Below, one piece after another: positions 36,330-46,738 of a stretch of DNA of 64,000 bases. Where the stretch lies: positions 14,129,634 through 14,193,633 of the forward strand of contig NC_092255.1 of the NCBI RefSeq assembly GCF_036320965.1. The letters are read 5' to 3'. The notes under the pieces were generated by a model. The model searched no databases. It worked only from the letters and a program-made list of their open reading frames with translations, and was not told the DNA's origin. Position 1 is the first letter of the stretch; every line of letters starts with the position of its first letter. The position numbers and the translations under genes are program-made. This DNA is from Panulirus ornatus (taxonomy: Eukaryota; Arthropoda; Malacostraca; Decapoda; Palinuridae).

Positions 36330-37560
36330 CATGGGTTGTGGTGTACTTGATGTAGTTTTGGATGCTGATTTCAAAAATGCATTCCCTTTTCTTGTATCAC
36401 ATCTATTTTTCACAAGAAACTTGGCACTGCCAAAAGATAACGCTAGACGTTTAGCATCTTGTCTAAAAGAAAAATGTCTGCTCAAGGACACTTGTGTAAC
36501 TTATTTCAGGAAAAGGAGTCAAACTCTTACTTTTCATTTTTCTATGGATGGGCCACTCTGCTTTTGCAACAACACTGATGCATTATTCCACTGCTTATCC
36601 CAAGAGCATGATCCCTCTTAGAGGCGCTAATTCATTGACTCAGAAAAGTCTGAAAGCGGTGCTGCTCCACAATAGGAACAACAAACCCTCCGTTCCTGTA
36701 GGGTATTCAATGCACATGAAAGAGTGTTATGAGACCATGCAAGCACTCTTAGATGCCATAAAATACAAAAATTACAACGGAAAAATATGGGGGAATTGAA
36801 AGTGATTGGCATACTGATGGGAATACACTCAGGATTCACAAAACACTGCTTTTTTAATGCCTCTGGGATAGTCAAGCAACTTCCAGGCATTATATGGAGT
36901 CGGACTGGCCTCAACAAAGATTATATGAGCCAGGAATTTCGAGCATCCAGGATAAGTTTCTTGTTGATCCACAAAATGTTCTTCCCCTGCTCCACATAAA
37001 GCTTGGTCTCATTAAGCAATTGTGAAAACACTAGCCAAGAGAAACTCAAAAAGATTTGAGTACATGGTGGAAAAATTTCCGAAGATCACTGAGGCCAAGT
37101 TGAAAGAAGACATCATCATCGGTCCACAGATAAAGGAACTCCTGAAAGACCACAATTTCAGCACACATCTTGATGACTTGGAGCTGGAGGCCTGGAACTC
37201 TTTTGGTTGCCTATGTGAAAATCTCTTGGGAAACATAAGATCTCCAGATCTTTAAGGTGGCGCGAAAAGACCTCTGAATCCTATGCTGCTATGGGATGAA
37301 GGATGTTACGTGAAGTGCATTTCCTCCATTCACATCTGGAGGTTTTCCTGGAGAACCTTGTAGCAGTCTGATGAATGAGGAAAGTGCTTCCATCAGGATG
37401 TCAACGAGATGGAGCATCAATATCAGGGCTTCTGGAATGAAGGAATGCTTGCAGATCACTGCTGGATGTTATACAGGAACGAAACTGAGTCAGAGCACCA
37501 AAGGATGCCCAAAGCTCAGTGCTTTTAGCTTAAGAAGAGTGACATAGAAGGTTAAAAACT
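36330..37560 (+). pseudogene. Decayed ORF of an unnamed multi-copy arthropod protein family
   Basis: Four overlapping open blocks in shifting frames (36331-36621, 36548-36799, 36787-36999, 37022-37255) and a fifth untracked block to about 37510 line up as one ancestral ORF of roughly 400 codons. Landmarks are FVSHLFFTRNLALPKDNA-like start, a FCNNTDALFHCL block, SLKAVLLHNRNNKPSVPVG, LKVIGILMGIHSGFTKHC, KFPKITEAKLKED, GPQIKELLKDHNF, EAWNSFGCLCENLLGN and FHQDVNEMEHQYQGFW. I recognise this string of motifs from intronless, repetitive uncharacterised proteins of arthropods and cnidarians, probably mobile-element derived. No catalytic motif lets me name an enzyme. At least four frameshifts and one stop make it a relic. 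Confidence 0.65.
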
Positions 37561-38232
37561 CAATGTTTTCAGCTTGTCCTTCTGGATAGTATCTTCTTTG
37601 TATACGTTCTACCTAAGAATACTGAATTTCTGCAAAAAAAAGTGTGAACTGGTACAAATCTTACCATATTACCTTCACCCATGCATCACGTAGCTTCAAA
37701 TGAACTGAAAAAGTATGTATCTATATAAAGAAAATGCGACATGTTGTACTGAAATGGACTAAAAATTCATAATCTTCATCAGAAATAGGTCTAGAAAAGT
37801 TACACTACACCCTTGATGAAAAAATGTTCAATTTTGTTCACCAGTGCAAATATTGCATCAATACGCAGCTGATTTCATAGTATTTCTTACACAAAACTTC
37901 CATCCACAAAGTTAATATCATCATAAAATTTTTTTAAACATAACCACCTGATTTTACAGCAAGATATTTAGGGTTTTCAGACAAGAAAACATGACAGATT
38001 GAAACAGCAGTTGATCAAAGTATGCTTTTAGATGCCTACCATCAAAGTCCATCCAACATCCTGTCTAATGATACCCAGCATCTGATGATGACATTGTTTT
38101 TCTTTTTTCTGAAGAATAACCAAAACCTAGACATAACTGAAATTAAACATTTCTGTAGTAATGAGCTTTAAGAGTATCAAGCAAAACCTGTAACAAAAAA
38201 ATGCGTAGCACATCTGCTCATTTTCTTCTTAC
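37561..38232. other. NAT10 intron sequence, no feature seen
   Basis: AT-rich intronic DNA without recognisable coding or repeat content. Confidence 0.55.
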
Positions 38233-38404
38233 CTGTATTACACACACACCATATGTATTTCCCAAGAGTCTCTGTGTGTCTGAGAAAGAGCAATATCTTA
38301 TGGAGGTTGACAACAGGAAAAGATCAAATGCATTTTCTTTGGAGATGTCACACTTTCCAGATGTAAGATTTTTCTCAAGTTTCTTCAGGTGCTTGCGACT
38401 TTGC
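38233..38404 (-). CDS. NAT10: NAT10 homologue, internal exon (N-terminal domain)
   Basis: The 172-base exon encodes RKHLKKLEKNLTSGKC, FDLFLLSTSIRYC and LLGNTYGVCVIQ, matching the KKRMRQLQKK, FELFIAATNIRYC and ILGNTFGMCVLQ blocks of NAT10. The acceptor is TCTCTTCAG before 38404 and the donor GTAAGA after 38233 on the minus strand. It enters with one base completing an Arg codon begun in the 62725-62813 exon and leaves in phase 0. The phase match supports joining these exons across 24 kb and two assembly gaps. Confidence 0.93.
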
Positions 38405-39384
38405 CTGAAGAGAAAAATGGTCGTCAGCATGACTGGCCCATAAACACACACTTGAAAATTCCAATTTTTCAGACAATTGGGAGTTTTTCAAGGGAAAAAA
38501 ATTTATGAAATGAAAGAATATCATATAAGAATAAGACAATAACAAAAAATCAAAATGCCTCATCCTTCCCTTAAAGTAACAAAAAAAAAAAAATCTGATG
38601 GAAGCATAGTGAGATTGTTCTAAGAGCTACACAGCCAGATAACATATCTTGACTCACTACTTCATTTGTATAGCAAACTGATACACTTAATTCTTTTTAT
38701 CATCATCAAACATTATCAACCGGATTGCTGCATTCCTTATCACTACTATACAACTACCATTCAGTGTCATCTATACTTCGCAGTCTACTGTAACACCCTG
38801 CCGAAGACTTCATGTTAGAAGGTTAGAAGCCTTAGGCATGTAATGCCACCACCAAATTTCAACTTGAATGCTGGCATAAAAGCACAAATCATATGTCTAC
38901 ATGAGGTCCCCTTTATCAGACAGTGCAGATCGATAAGAAGTATGGTTAAGGATTAAGTTTGTACAGAAACCTGTGATAAAATGAAAAAAGTAACACTAAG
39001 ATGGTTTAAAAGAATGAAGGGTGTGAGCTGACCTTAGCCCAATCATCCCTTACACTGTAAGCTACAACACTAAATATAAATTAATATAGTTATTTAGGGC
39101 CTTTTACCCCTACAGCATGATCAGGAACCAAGCTGAGGTGTTGCTATTTCATTACATCAGTTGTTCAAGGCTGCAGACCTTAAGCCATATATCTACCACA
39201 TCCTGGTTAGTATGATACACTTTGCATTTACTCATCCAGAATTTATCAAAATTCACGAAAAAGAACCCTGAACACTGACAGAAGTATATCTATCAATCTA
39301 TCTATACATTTATCTATCAGTCTGTCTGTTTGTCTTTTATATCTTTGTGTTAGCTGATACAGCACAAGCAACTGATGCCCTAAT
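38405..39384. other. NAT10 intron sequence, no feature seen
   Basis: AT-rich DNA with a short imperfect (TCTA)n run near 39290-39340; no coding similarity seen. Confidence 0.55.
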
Positions 39385-39634
39385 CAAGGCCATCTCATTA
39401 ATGTGAAAGGAGAAAGTTAATAGTAAATGTGAATAAGAGCAAGGTAATTGGCCATCTCATTAATGTGAAAGGAGCAAGCTGAGAGTAAATGTGAATAAGA
39501 CCAAGGTCTTTAGGCTCAGTAGGGTTGAGAGACAATCTAATTGGGAGGTAAGTTTGAATGGAGAAAAACTGGAGGAAGTTTTAGATATCTGGGAGTGGAT
39601 TTGGGAGCATATGGAACCATGGAAGCGATATATA
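39385..39634 (+). mobile_element. Older RTE-like RT relic, interrupted by the near-complete LINE-A
   Basis: RLRVNVNKTKV, SNWEVSLNGEKLEE and a LDIWEWIW-like block match the region after the FADD motif. A roughly 60-base unit (GGCCATCTCATTAATGTGAA) is tandemly duplicated at 39389-39449 and 39449-39505. The relic stops at ACCATGGAAGCG, where the next element begins. Confidence 0.65.
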
Positions 39635-42600
39635 TATATCCCTGGGGATAGGGGAGAAAGAATACTTCCCACGCATTCCTCACGTGTCGTAGAAGGTGAC
39701 TAAAGGGGACGGAAGCGGGGGGCCACAAACCCTCCCCTCCCTGTATTTTAACTTTCTAAAAGGGGAAACAGAAGAAGGAGTCACGCGGGGAGTGCTCACC
39801 CTCCCCAATGGCTCAGATTGGGGTGTCTAAATGTTTGTGGATGTAACCAGGATGAGAAAAAAGGAGAGATAGATAATATGTTTGAGGAAAGGAACCTGGA
39901 TGTTTTGGCTCTGAGTGAAACAAAGCTCAAGGGTAAAGGGGAAGAGTGGTTTGGGAATGTCTTGGGAGTAAAGTCAGGGGTTAGTGGGAGGACAAGAGCA
40001 AGGGAAGGAGTAGCACTACTCCTGAAACAGGAGTTGTGGGAGTACGTGATAGAGTGTAAGAAAGTAAATTCTAGAGTGATATGGGTAAAACTGAAAGTTG
40101 ATGGAGAGAGATGGGTGATTATTGGTGCATATGCACCTGGGCATGAGAAGAAAGATCATGAGAGGCAAGTATTTTGGGAGCAGCTGAATGAGTATGTTAG
40201 TGGTTTTGATGCACAAGACCGGGTTATAGTGATGGGTGATTTGAATGCAAAGGTGAGTAATGTGGCAGTTGAGGGAATAATTGGTATACATGGGATGTTC
40301 AGTGTTGTAAATGGAAATGGTGAAGACCTTGTGGATTTGTGTACTGAGAAAGGACTGGTGATTGGGAATACCTGGTTTAAAAAGTGAGATATACATAAGT
40401 ATACGTATGTAAGTAGGAGAGATGGCCAGAGAGCGTTATTGGATTATGTGTTCACTGATAGGCACGTGAAAGAGAGACTTTTGGATGTTAATGTGCTGAA
40501 AGGTGCAACTGGAGGGATGTCTCATCATCATCTTGTGGAGGCAAAGGTGAAGATTTGTATGAGTTTTCAGAAATGAAGAGAGAATGTTGGGGTGAAGAGA
40601 GTGGTGAGAGTAAGTGAGCTTGGGAAGGAGACTTGTGTGAGGAAGTACCAGGAGAGACTGAGTACAGAATGGAAAAAGGTGAGAACAAAGGAGGTAAGGG
40701 GAGTGGGGGAGGAACAAGAGGTATTTAGGGAAGTAGTGATGGATTGCACAAAAGATGCTTGTGGCATGAGAAGCATGGGACGTGGGTTGATTAGACAGAT
40801 TAGCGAGTAGTGGGATGAAGAAGTAAGATTATTAGTGAAAGAGAAGAGTGAGGCATTTGGACGATTTTTGCAGGGAAAAAATGCAAATGACTGGGAGATG
40901 TATAAAAGAAAGAGGCAGGAGGTCAAGAGAAAGGTGCAAGAGGTGAAAAAGAGGGCAAATAAGAGTTGGGTGAGAGAGTATCATTAAATTTTAGGGAGAA
41001 TAAAAAGATGTTTTGGAAGTAGTTAAATAAAGTGCGTAAGACAAGGGAGCAAATGGGAACTTCAGTGAAGGGGGCTAATGGGGAAGTGATAACAAATAGT
41101 AGTGATGTGAGAAGGAGATGGAGTGAGTATTTTGAAGGTCTACTGAATGTGTTTGATGATAGAGTGGCAGATATAGGGTGTTTTGGTCGAGGTGGTGTGC
41201 AAAGTGAGAGGGTTAGGGAAAATGATTTGATAAACAGAGAAGAGGTAGTAAAAGCTTTGCGGAAGATGAAAGCCGGCAAGGCAGCAGGTTTGGATAGTAT
41301 TGCAGTGGAACTTATTGAAAAAGTGGGTGACTGTATTGTTGACTGGTTGGTAAGGTTAACTAATGTGTGTATGATTCATGGCGAGGTGCCTGAGGATTGG
41401 CGGAATGTGTGCATAGTGCCATTGTACAAAGGCAAAGTGGATAAGAGTGAGTGCTCAAGTTACAAAGGTATAAGTTTGTTGAGTATTCCTGAAAAATTAT
41501 ATGGGAGGGTATTGATTGAGAGGGTGAAGGCATGTACAGAGCATCAGATTGGGGAAGAGCAGTGTGGTTTCAGAAGTGGTAGAGGACGTGTGGATCAGGT
41601 GTTTGCTTTGAAGAATGTATGTGAGAAATACTTAGAAAAGCAAATGGATTTGTATGTAGCATTTATGGATCTGGAGAAGGCATATGATAGAGTTCATAGA
41701 GCTGCTCTGTGGAAGGTATTAAGAATATATGGTGTGGGAGGTAAGTTGTTAGAAGCAGTGAAAAGTTTTTATTGAGGACGTAAGGCATGTGTACGTGTAG
41801 GAAGAGAGGAAAGTGATTGGTTCTCAGTGAATGTAGCTTTGCGGCAGGGGTGTGTGATGTCTCCATGGTTGTTTAATTTGTTTATGGATGGGGTTGTTAG
41901 GGAGGTGAATGCAAGAGTTTGGAAAGAGGGGCAAGTATGCAGTCTGTTGTGGATGAGAGAGCTTAGGAAGTGAGTCAGTTGTTGCTCGCTGATGATACAG
42001 CGCTGGTGGCTGATTCATGTGAGAAACTGCAGAAGCCGGTGACTGAGATTGGTAGAGTGTGTGAGAGAAGAAAGTTAAGAGTAAATGTGAATAAGAGCAA
42101 GGTTATTAGGTACAGTAGGGTTGAAGGTCAAGTCAATTGGGAGGTAAGTTTGAATGGAGAAAAACTGGAGGAAGTAAAGTGTTTTAGATATCTGGGAGTG
42201 GATCTGGCAGCGCATGGAACCATGGAAGCAGAGGTGAATCATAGGGTGGGGGAGGGGGCGAAAATTCTGGGAGCCTTGAAGAATGTTTGGAAGCCGAAAA
42301 CATTATCCCGGAAAGCAAAAATGGGTATGTTTGAAGGAATAGTGGTTCCAACAATGTTGTATGGTTGCGAGGCGTGGGCTATGGATAGAGTTGTGCGCAG
42401 GAGGGTGGATGTGCTGGAAATGAGATGTTTGAGGACAATATGTGGTGTGAGGTGGTTTGATCGAGTAAGCAATGTAAAGGTAAGAGAGATGTGTGGAAAT
42501 AAAAAGAGTAGGTATGGTTGAGAGAGCAGAAGAGGGTGTTTTGAAATGGTTTGGTCACATGGAGAGAATGAGTGAGGAAAGATTGACCAAAAGGATATAT

Positions 42601-43207
42601 ATGTCAGAGGTGGAGGGAACGAGGAGAAGTGGGAGACCAAATTGGAGGTGGAAAGATGGAATGAAAAAGATTTTGTGATTGGGGCCTGAACATGCAGAAG
42701 GGTGAAAGGCGTGCAAGGAATAGAGTGAATTGGAACGATGTGGTATACCGGGGTCAACGTGCTGTCAATGGATTGAATCAGGGCATGTGAAGCGTCTGGG
42801 GTAAACCATGGAAAGTTGTGTGGGGCCTGAATGTGGAAAGGGAGCTGTGGTTTCGGTGCATTATTACATGACAGCTAGAGGCTGAGTGTGAGCGAATGGG
42901 GCCTTTGTTGTCTTTTCCTAGCGCTACCTCGCACACATGAGGGGAAAGGGGGTTGTTATTCCATGTGTGGCGAGGTGGCGATGGGAATAAATAGGGGCAG
43001 ACAGTATGAATTATGAACTTGTGTATATATGTATATGTCTGTGTGTGTATATATATATGTGTACATTGAGATGTATAGGTATGTATATTTGCGTGTGTGG
43101 ACGTGTATGTATATACATGTGTATGGGGGTGGGTTGGGCCATTTCTTTCGTCTGTTTCCTTGCGCTACCTCGCTAACGCGGGAGACAGCGACAAAGCAAA
43201 ATAAATA
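39635..43207 (+). mobile_element. LINE-A copy 16, near-complete element (5' UTR, EN, RT, long 3' UTR)
   Basis: The only copy with the 5' module (TATCCCTGGGGATAGG, about 180 bases) followed by the EN N-terminus (GCLNVCGCNQDEKKG, from about 39818). EN blocks are LALSETKL, IIGAYAPG and GDLNAKV; the usual SDH active-site block reads SHHHLVE (about 40520), so an Asp is lost. RT blocks SSYKGISLL, GFRSGRGRVDQ, FMDLEKAYDRVH, SPWLFNLFMDG, FADDTALVAD (first part LLLADD, about 41975) and MLYGCEAWAMDR are present. Stops at about 40386, 40576, 40808 and several frameshifts disable it. The long 3' UTR ends with the GCGCTACCTCGC hairpin and AAATAAA tail. Total about 3.57 kb, taken as full unit length. Confidence 0.92.
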
Positions 43208-43275
43208 AAGTTAAGCAGCGTTGGGTCTGGTTAGTACTTGGATGGGTGACCGCCTGGGAACACCAGATGCTGTAT
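43208..43275 (+). ncRNA. 5S rRNA-derived head (3' half of 5S) of a short element
   Basis: TTAAGCAGCGTTGGGTCTGG and TTAGTACTTGGATGGGTGAC match the second half of animal 5S rRNA, continuing through CGCCTGGGAACACC to GATGCTGTA. It covers about positions 52-118 of a 120-base 5S. The 5' half is missing and the sequence runs straight into the short element, so it is not a functional rRNA gene. The 5' cut falls exactly at the A-rich tail of the preceding LINE-A. Confidence 0.85.
43211..43258 (+). promoter_or_regulatory. Candidate 5S-type internal Pol III control region
   Basis: In animal 5S genes the TFIIIA site comprises box A (about +50 to +64), an intermediate element and box C (about +80 to +97). 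Here the box A-like TAAGCAGCG, the intermediate CTGGTTAGTAC and the box C TGGATGGGTGACCGCCTGGG (43239-43258) are all kept at normal spacing. Activity is an inference. Confidence 0.55.
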
Positions 43276-43504
43276 ATCCCTGGGGATAGGGGAGAAAGAA
43301 TACTTCCCACATATTCCCTGCGTGTCGTAGAAGGCGACAAAAAGGGGAGGGAGTGGGGGGCTGGAAATCCTCCCCTCTCGTTTTTTTTTAATTTTCCAAA
43401 AGAAGGAACAGAGAATTGGGCCAGGTGAGAGTATTCCCTCAAAGGCCCAGTCCTCTGTTCTTAACGCTACCTCGCTAATGCGGGAAATGGCGAATAGTTT
43501 GAAA

Positions 43505-43505
<1 letters not shown>
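43272..43505 (+). mobile_element. Short non-autonomous element (LINE-A-ended), copy 2, behind a 5S head
   Basis: TATCCCTGGGGATAGG to about 43400 matches the LINE-A 5' module at 39640-39770. The middle has a T-run and purine-rich segment. The end (AACGCTACCTCGCTAATGCG, about 43463-43483) matches the LINE-A tail hairpin, followed by GGCGAATAG and an (AT)n array. No protein is encoded. CpG sites are well preserved, so this copy is young. Confidence 0.8.

Positions 43506-43506
<1 letters not shown>

Positions 43507-43572
<66 letters not shown>
43507..43572 (+). repeat. (AT)n microsatellite
   Basis: About 33 AT units between the short element and the T-rich tail of LINE-A copy 17. Confidence 0.95.
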
Positions 43573-43589
<17 letters not shown>

Positions 43590-44712
43590 TTTTTGCTTTG
43601 TCGCTGTCTCCCGCGTTTGCGAGGTAGCGCAAGGAAACAGACGAAAGAAATGGCCCAACCACCCCCATACACATGAATATACATACGTCCACACACGCAA
43701 ATATACATACCTACACAGCTTTCCATGGTTTACCCCAGACGCCTCACATGCCTTGATTCAATCCACTGACAGCACGTCAACCCCGGTATACCACATCGCT
43801 CCAATTCACTCTATTCCTTGCCCTCCTTTCACCCTCCTGCATGTTCAGGCCCCGATCACACAAAATCTTTTTCACTCCATCTTTCCACCTCCAATTTGGT
43901 CTCCCTCTTCTCCTCGTTCCCTCCACATCTGACACATATATTCTCTTGGTCAATCTTTCCTCACTCATTCTCTCCATGTGCCCGAACAATTTCAAAACAC
44001 CCTCTTCTGCTCTCTCAACCACGCTCTTTTTATTTCCACACATCTCTCTTACCCTTACGTTACTTACTCGATCAAACCACCTCACACCACATATTATCCT
44101 CAAACATCTCATTTCCAGCACATCCATCCTCCTGCGCACAACTCTATCCATAGCCCACGTCTCGCAACCATACAACATTGTTGGAACCACTATTCCTTCA
44201 AACATACCCATTTTTGCTTTCTGAGATAATGTTCTCGACTTCCACACATTCTTCAAGGCTCCCAGAATTTTCGCCCCCTCCCCCACCCTATGATCCACTT
44301 CCGCTTCCATGGTTCCATCCGCTGCCAGATCCACTCCCAGATATCTAAAACACTTCACTTCCTCCAGTTTTTCTCCATTCAAACTCACCTCCCAATTGAC
44401 TTGACCCTCAACCCTACTGTACCTAATAACCTTGCTCTTATTCACATTTACTCTTAACTTTCTTCTTTCACACACTTTACCAAACTCAGTCACCAGCTTC
44501 TGCAGTTTCTCACATGAATCAGCCACCAGCGCTGTATCATCAGCGAACAACAACTGACTCACTTCCCAAGCTCTCTCATCCCCAACAGACTTCACACTTG
44601 CCCCTCTTTCCAAAACTCTTGCATTCACCTCCCTAACAACCCCATCCATAAACAAATTAAACAACCATGGAGACATCACACACCCCTGCCGCAAACCTAC
44701 ATTCACTGAAAA

Positions 44713-44716
<4 letters not shown>
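43573..44716 (-). mobile_element. LINE-A copy 17, RT C-terminal half and short 3' UTR
   Basis: The minus strand reads from WFSVNVGLRQGCVMSP through FADDTALVAD, YLGVDLAADG, MLYGCETWAMDR and WxGHMERMSEERL (GHM preceded by LF instead of WF) to the normal stop, with no stop in between. The frame stays open across the (TA)n array into the next copy's tail (43777-44886), a chance read-through. Tail hairpin and a 20-base A run lie at the left end. Both flanks are TA arrays. Confidence 0.92.

Positions 44717-44770
<54 letters not shown>
44717..44770 (+). repeat. (TA)n microsatellite
   Basis: About 27 TA units separating LINE-A copies 17 and 18. Confidence 0.95.
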
Positions 44771-44774
<4 letters not shown>

Positions 44775-45446
44775 TATTTATTTTTCTTTGTCGCTGTCTC
44801 CCGCGCTTGCGAGGTAGCGCAAGGAAACAGACAAAAGAAATGGCCCAACCCACCCCCATACACAATGTATACACACACACGTCCACACATGCAAATATAC
44901 ATACCTATACATCTCAATGTACACATACATATACATACATAGACACATACATATATACCCATGCACACAATTTACACTGTCTGCCCCCATTCACTCCCAT
45001 TGCCACCTCGCCACACATGGAATACCTTCCCCCTCCCCCTCATGTGTGCGAGGCAGCACTAGGAAAAGACAACAAAGGCCCCATTCGTTCACACTCAGTC
45101 TCTAGCTGCCATGCAATAATGCCCGAAACCACACCTCCCTTTCCACATCCAGGCCCCACACAACTTTCCATGGTTTACCCCAGACGTTTCACATGCCCTG
45201 ATTCAATCCACTGACAGCACGTCAACCCCGGTATACCACATCGATCCAATTCACTCTATTCCTTGCCCTCCTTTCACCCTCCTGCATGTTCAGGCCCCGA
45301 TCACACAAAATCTTTTTCACTCCATCTTTCCACCTCCAATTTGGTCTCCCACTTCTCCTCGTTTCCTCCACCTCCGACACATATATCCTCTTCGTCAATC
45401 TTTCCTCACTCATTCTCTCCATGTGCCTAAACCATTTCAAAACACC
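44771..45446 (-). mobile_element. LINE-A copy 18, C-terminal end and long 3' UTR, cut by assembly gap
   Basis: The minus strand carries the tail hairpin, the long-form 3' UTR including its CACACATGAGG block, and the last 75 or so codons (GHMERMSEERL preceded by FR, GRPNWRWKDG, then the TGA). Coding sequence runs into the N gap. Confidence 0.9.
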
Positions 45447-45546
45447 NNNNNNNNNNNNNNNNNNNNNNNNNNNNNNNNNNNNNNNNNNNNNNNNNNNNNN
45501 NNNNNNNNNNNNNNNNNNNNNNNNNNNNNNNNNNNNNNNNNNNNNN
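45447..45546. other. Assembly gap (100 N)
   Basis: A run of exactly 100 N, a common placeholder for a gap of unknown size. A LINE-A copy lies on one side and a satellite on the other. Confidence 0.99.
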
Positions 45547-46018
45547 ATCATGTAGCTCCACCATCATGTAGCCCCACCATCGTGTAGCTCCACCATCATG
45601 TAGCTCCACCATCAGTACTCCACTCATCATTAGATCCACCATCATGTAGCTCCACCATCGTGTAGCCCACCATCATGTAGCTCCAACCATCGTGTAGCTC
45701 CACCATCGTGTAGCTCCACCATCATGTAGCTCCACCATCATGTAGCTCCACCATCAGTAGCTCCACCATCGTGTAGCTCCACCATCGTGTACTCCACCAT
45801 CGTGTAGCTCTACCATCATGTAGCTCCACCATCATGTAGCTCCACCATCGTGTAGCTCCACCATCATGTAGCTCCACCATCATGGTAGCTCCACCATCAT
45901 GTACTCCTCCATCATGTACTCCACCATCATGTAGCTCCACCCTAATCATGTAGCCTCCACCATCATGTAGCTCCACCATCATGTAGCTCCACCATCGTGA
46001 TAGCTCCACCATCATGTT
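45547..46018 (+). repeat. 16-bp minisatellite
   Basis: About 29 imperfect copies of CATCATGTAGCTCCAC, with variants (CGTG for CATG) and single-base indels. The array runs to the assembly gap, so its true size is unknown. Confidence 0.95.
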
Positions 46019-46202
46019 GCTCCACCATTATCATCATATCCGTCACCAGTAAATGCTGTAGTTGTGTGTCAGATGGCCGGTGTAAATTGTAAAAAAGGGT
46101 ATTTGATACAATGGCTTGACATTTATTTGATGTTCGTGAAATAAAGCATTGTGAAAATATGAATTGTTTGTACAAACTGTTAGCACAATACACACACACA
46201 CA

Positions 46203-46206
<4 letters not shown>

Positions 46207-46270
<64 letters not shown>
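46207..46270 (+). repeat. (TA)n microsatellite, left arm
   Basis: Preceded by (CA)n at 46190-46206; mirrored at 46386-46480. Confidence 0.95.
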
Positions 46271-46272
<2 letters not shown>

Positions 46273-46325
46273 CAGGATCGAACCCGGGACCTTTGTGCAA
46301 CAAGCGGGAGCGCTACCGTTAGGCG
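46271..46325 (-). other. tRNA-like sequence, left arm of palindrome
   Basis: The minus strand has a B-box-like GGTTCGATCC (46275-46284) and a weaker A box (CGCCTAACGG). It mirrors 46330-46385 with a few base differences. It is short of a full cloverleaf because the acceptor stem is replaced by TA repeat. Confidence 0.55.
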
Positions 46326-46329
46326 ATCA

Positions 46330-46385
46330 TAGCCTAGCGGTACCGGTCCCGCTTGTTGCACAAAAGTCCTGGGTTCGATCCTGTC
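46330..46385 (+). other. tRNA-like sequence with A and B boxes, right arm of palindrome
   Basis: TAGCCTAGCGG (46330-46340) fits the A-box consensus TRGYNNARNNG, and GGTTCGATCC (46372-46381) fits the B box. A possible anticodon region TTGCACA could be GCA (Cys-like), but no complete acceptor stem is visible because (TA)n begins at once. Best read as a tRNA-derived remnant or SINE head, not a functional tRNA gene. Confidence 0.5.
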
Positions 46386-46396
46386 ATATATATATA

Positions 46397-46463
<67 letters not shown>

Positions 46464-46480
46464 TGTGTGTGTGTGTGTAT
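46386..46480 (+). repeat. (TA)n and (TG)n microsatellites, right arm
   Basis: TA units to about 46460 followed by GTGTGT units; the mirror image of 46190-46270. Confidence 0.95.
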
Positions 46481-46660
46481 TGTCCTAACAGTTTGTACAA
46501 ACAATTCATATTTTCACAATGCTTTATTTCACGAACATCAAATAAATGTCAAGCCATTGTATCAAATACCCTTTTTTACAATTTACACCGGCCATCTGAC
46601 ACACAACTACAGCATTTACTGGTGACGGATATGATGATAATGGTGGAGCTACATCACTCG

Positions 46661-46662
<2 letters not shown>

Positions 46663-46722
<60 letters not shown>
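46663..46722 (+). repeat. (TA)n microsatellite
   Basis: About 30 TA units directly before the T-rich tail of LINE-A copy 19. Confidence 0.95.

Positions 46723-46738
<16 letters not shown>

Larger units (their letters stand above)
46019..46649. repeat. 630-bp near-perfect palindrome
   Basis: Bases 46019-46330 are reverse-complementary to 46335-46649: GCTCCACCATTATCATCAT on the left answers ATGATGATAATGGTGGAGC on the right. The arms contain about 185 bases of ordinary sequence, a (CA)n/(TG)n tract, a (TA)n tract and a tRNA-like core. The few differences are single bases in the tRNA-like part and repeat-length changes. It sits at the edge of the 16-bp satellite. Confidence 0.9.

Noticed and set aside
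43208..43275. A functional 5S rRNA gene
   Set aside because: The first half is missing and there is no terminator; it is the head of a retroelement.
43777..44886. 369-codon frame joining RT, an Ile-Tyr run and a second N-terminal peptide
   Set aside because: The frame simply stays open across a (TA)n array between two separate LINE-A copies; it is not one gene.
46330..46385. A functional tRNA gene
   Set aside because: A and B boxes fit, but no acceptor stem can form because (TA)n starts immediately, and the copy is part of a palindrome.
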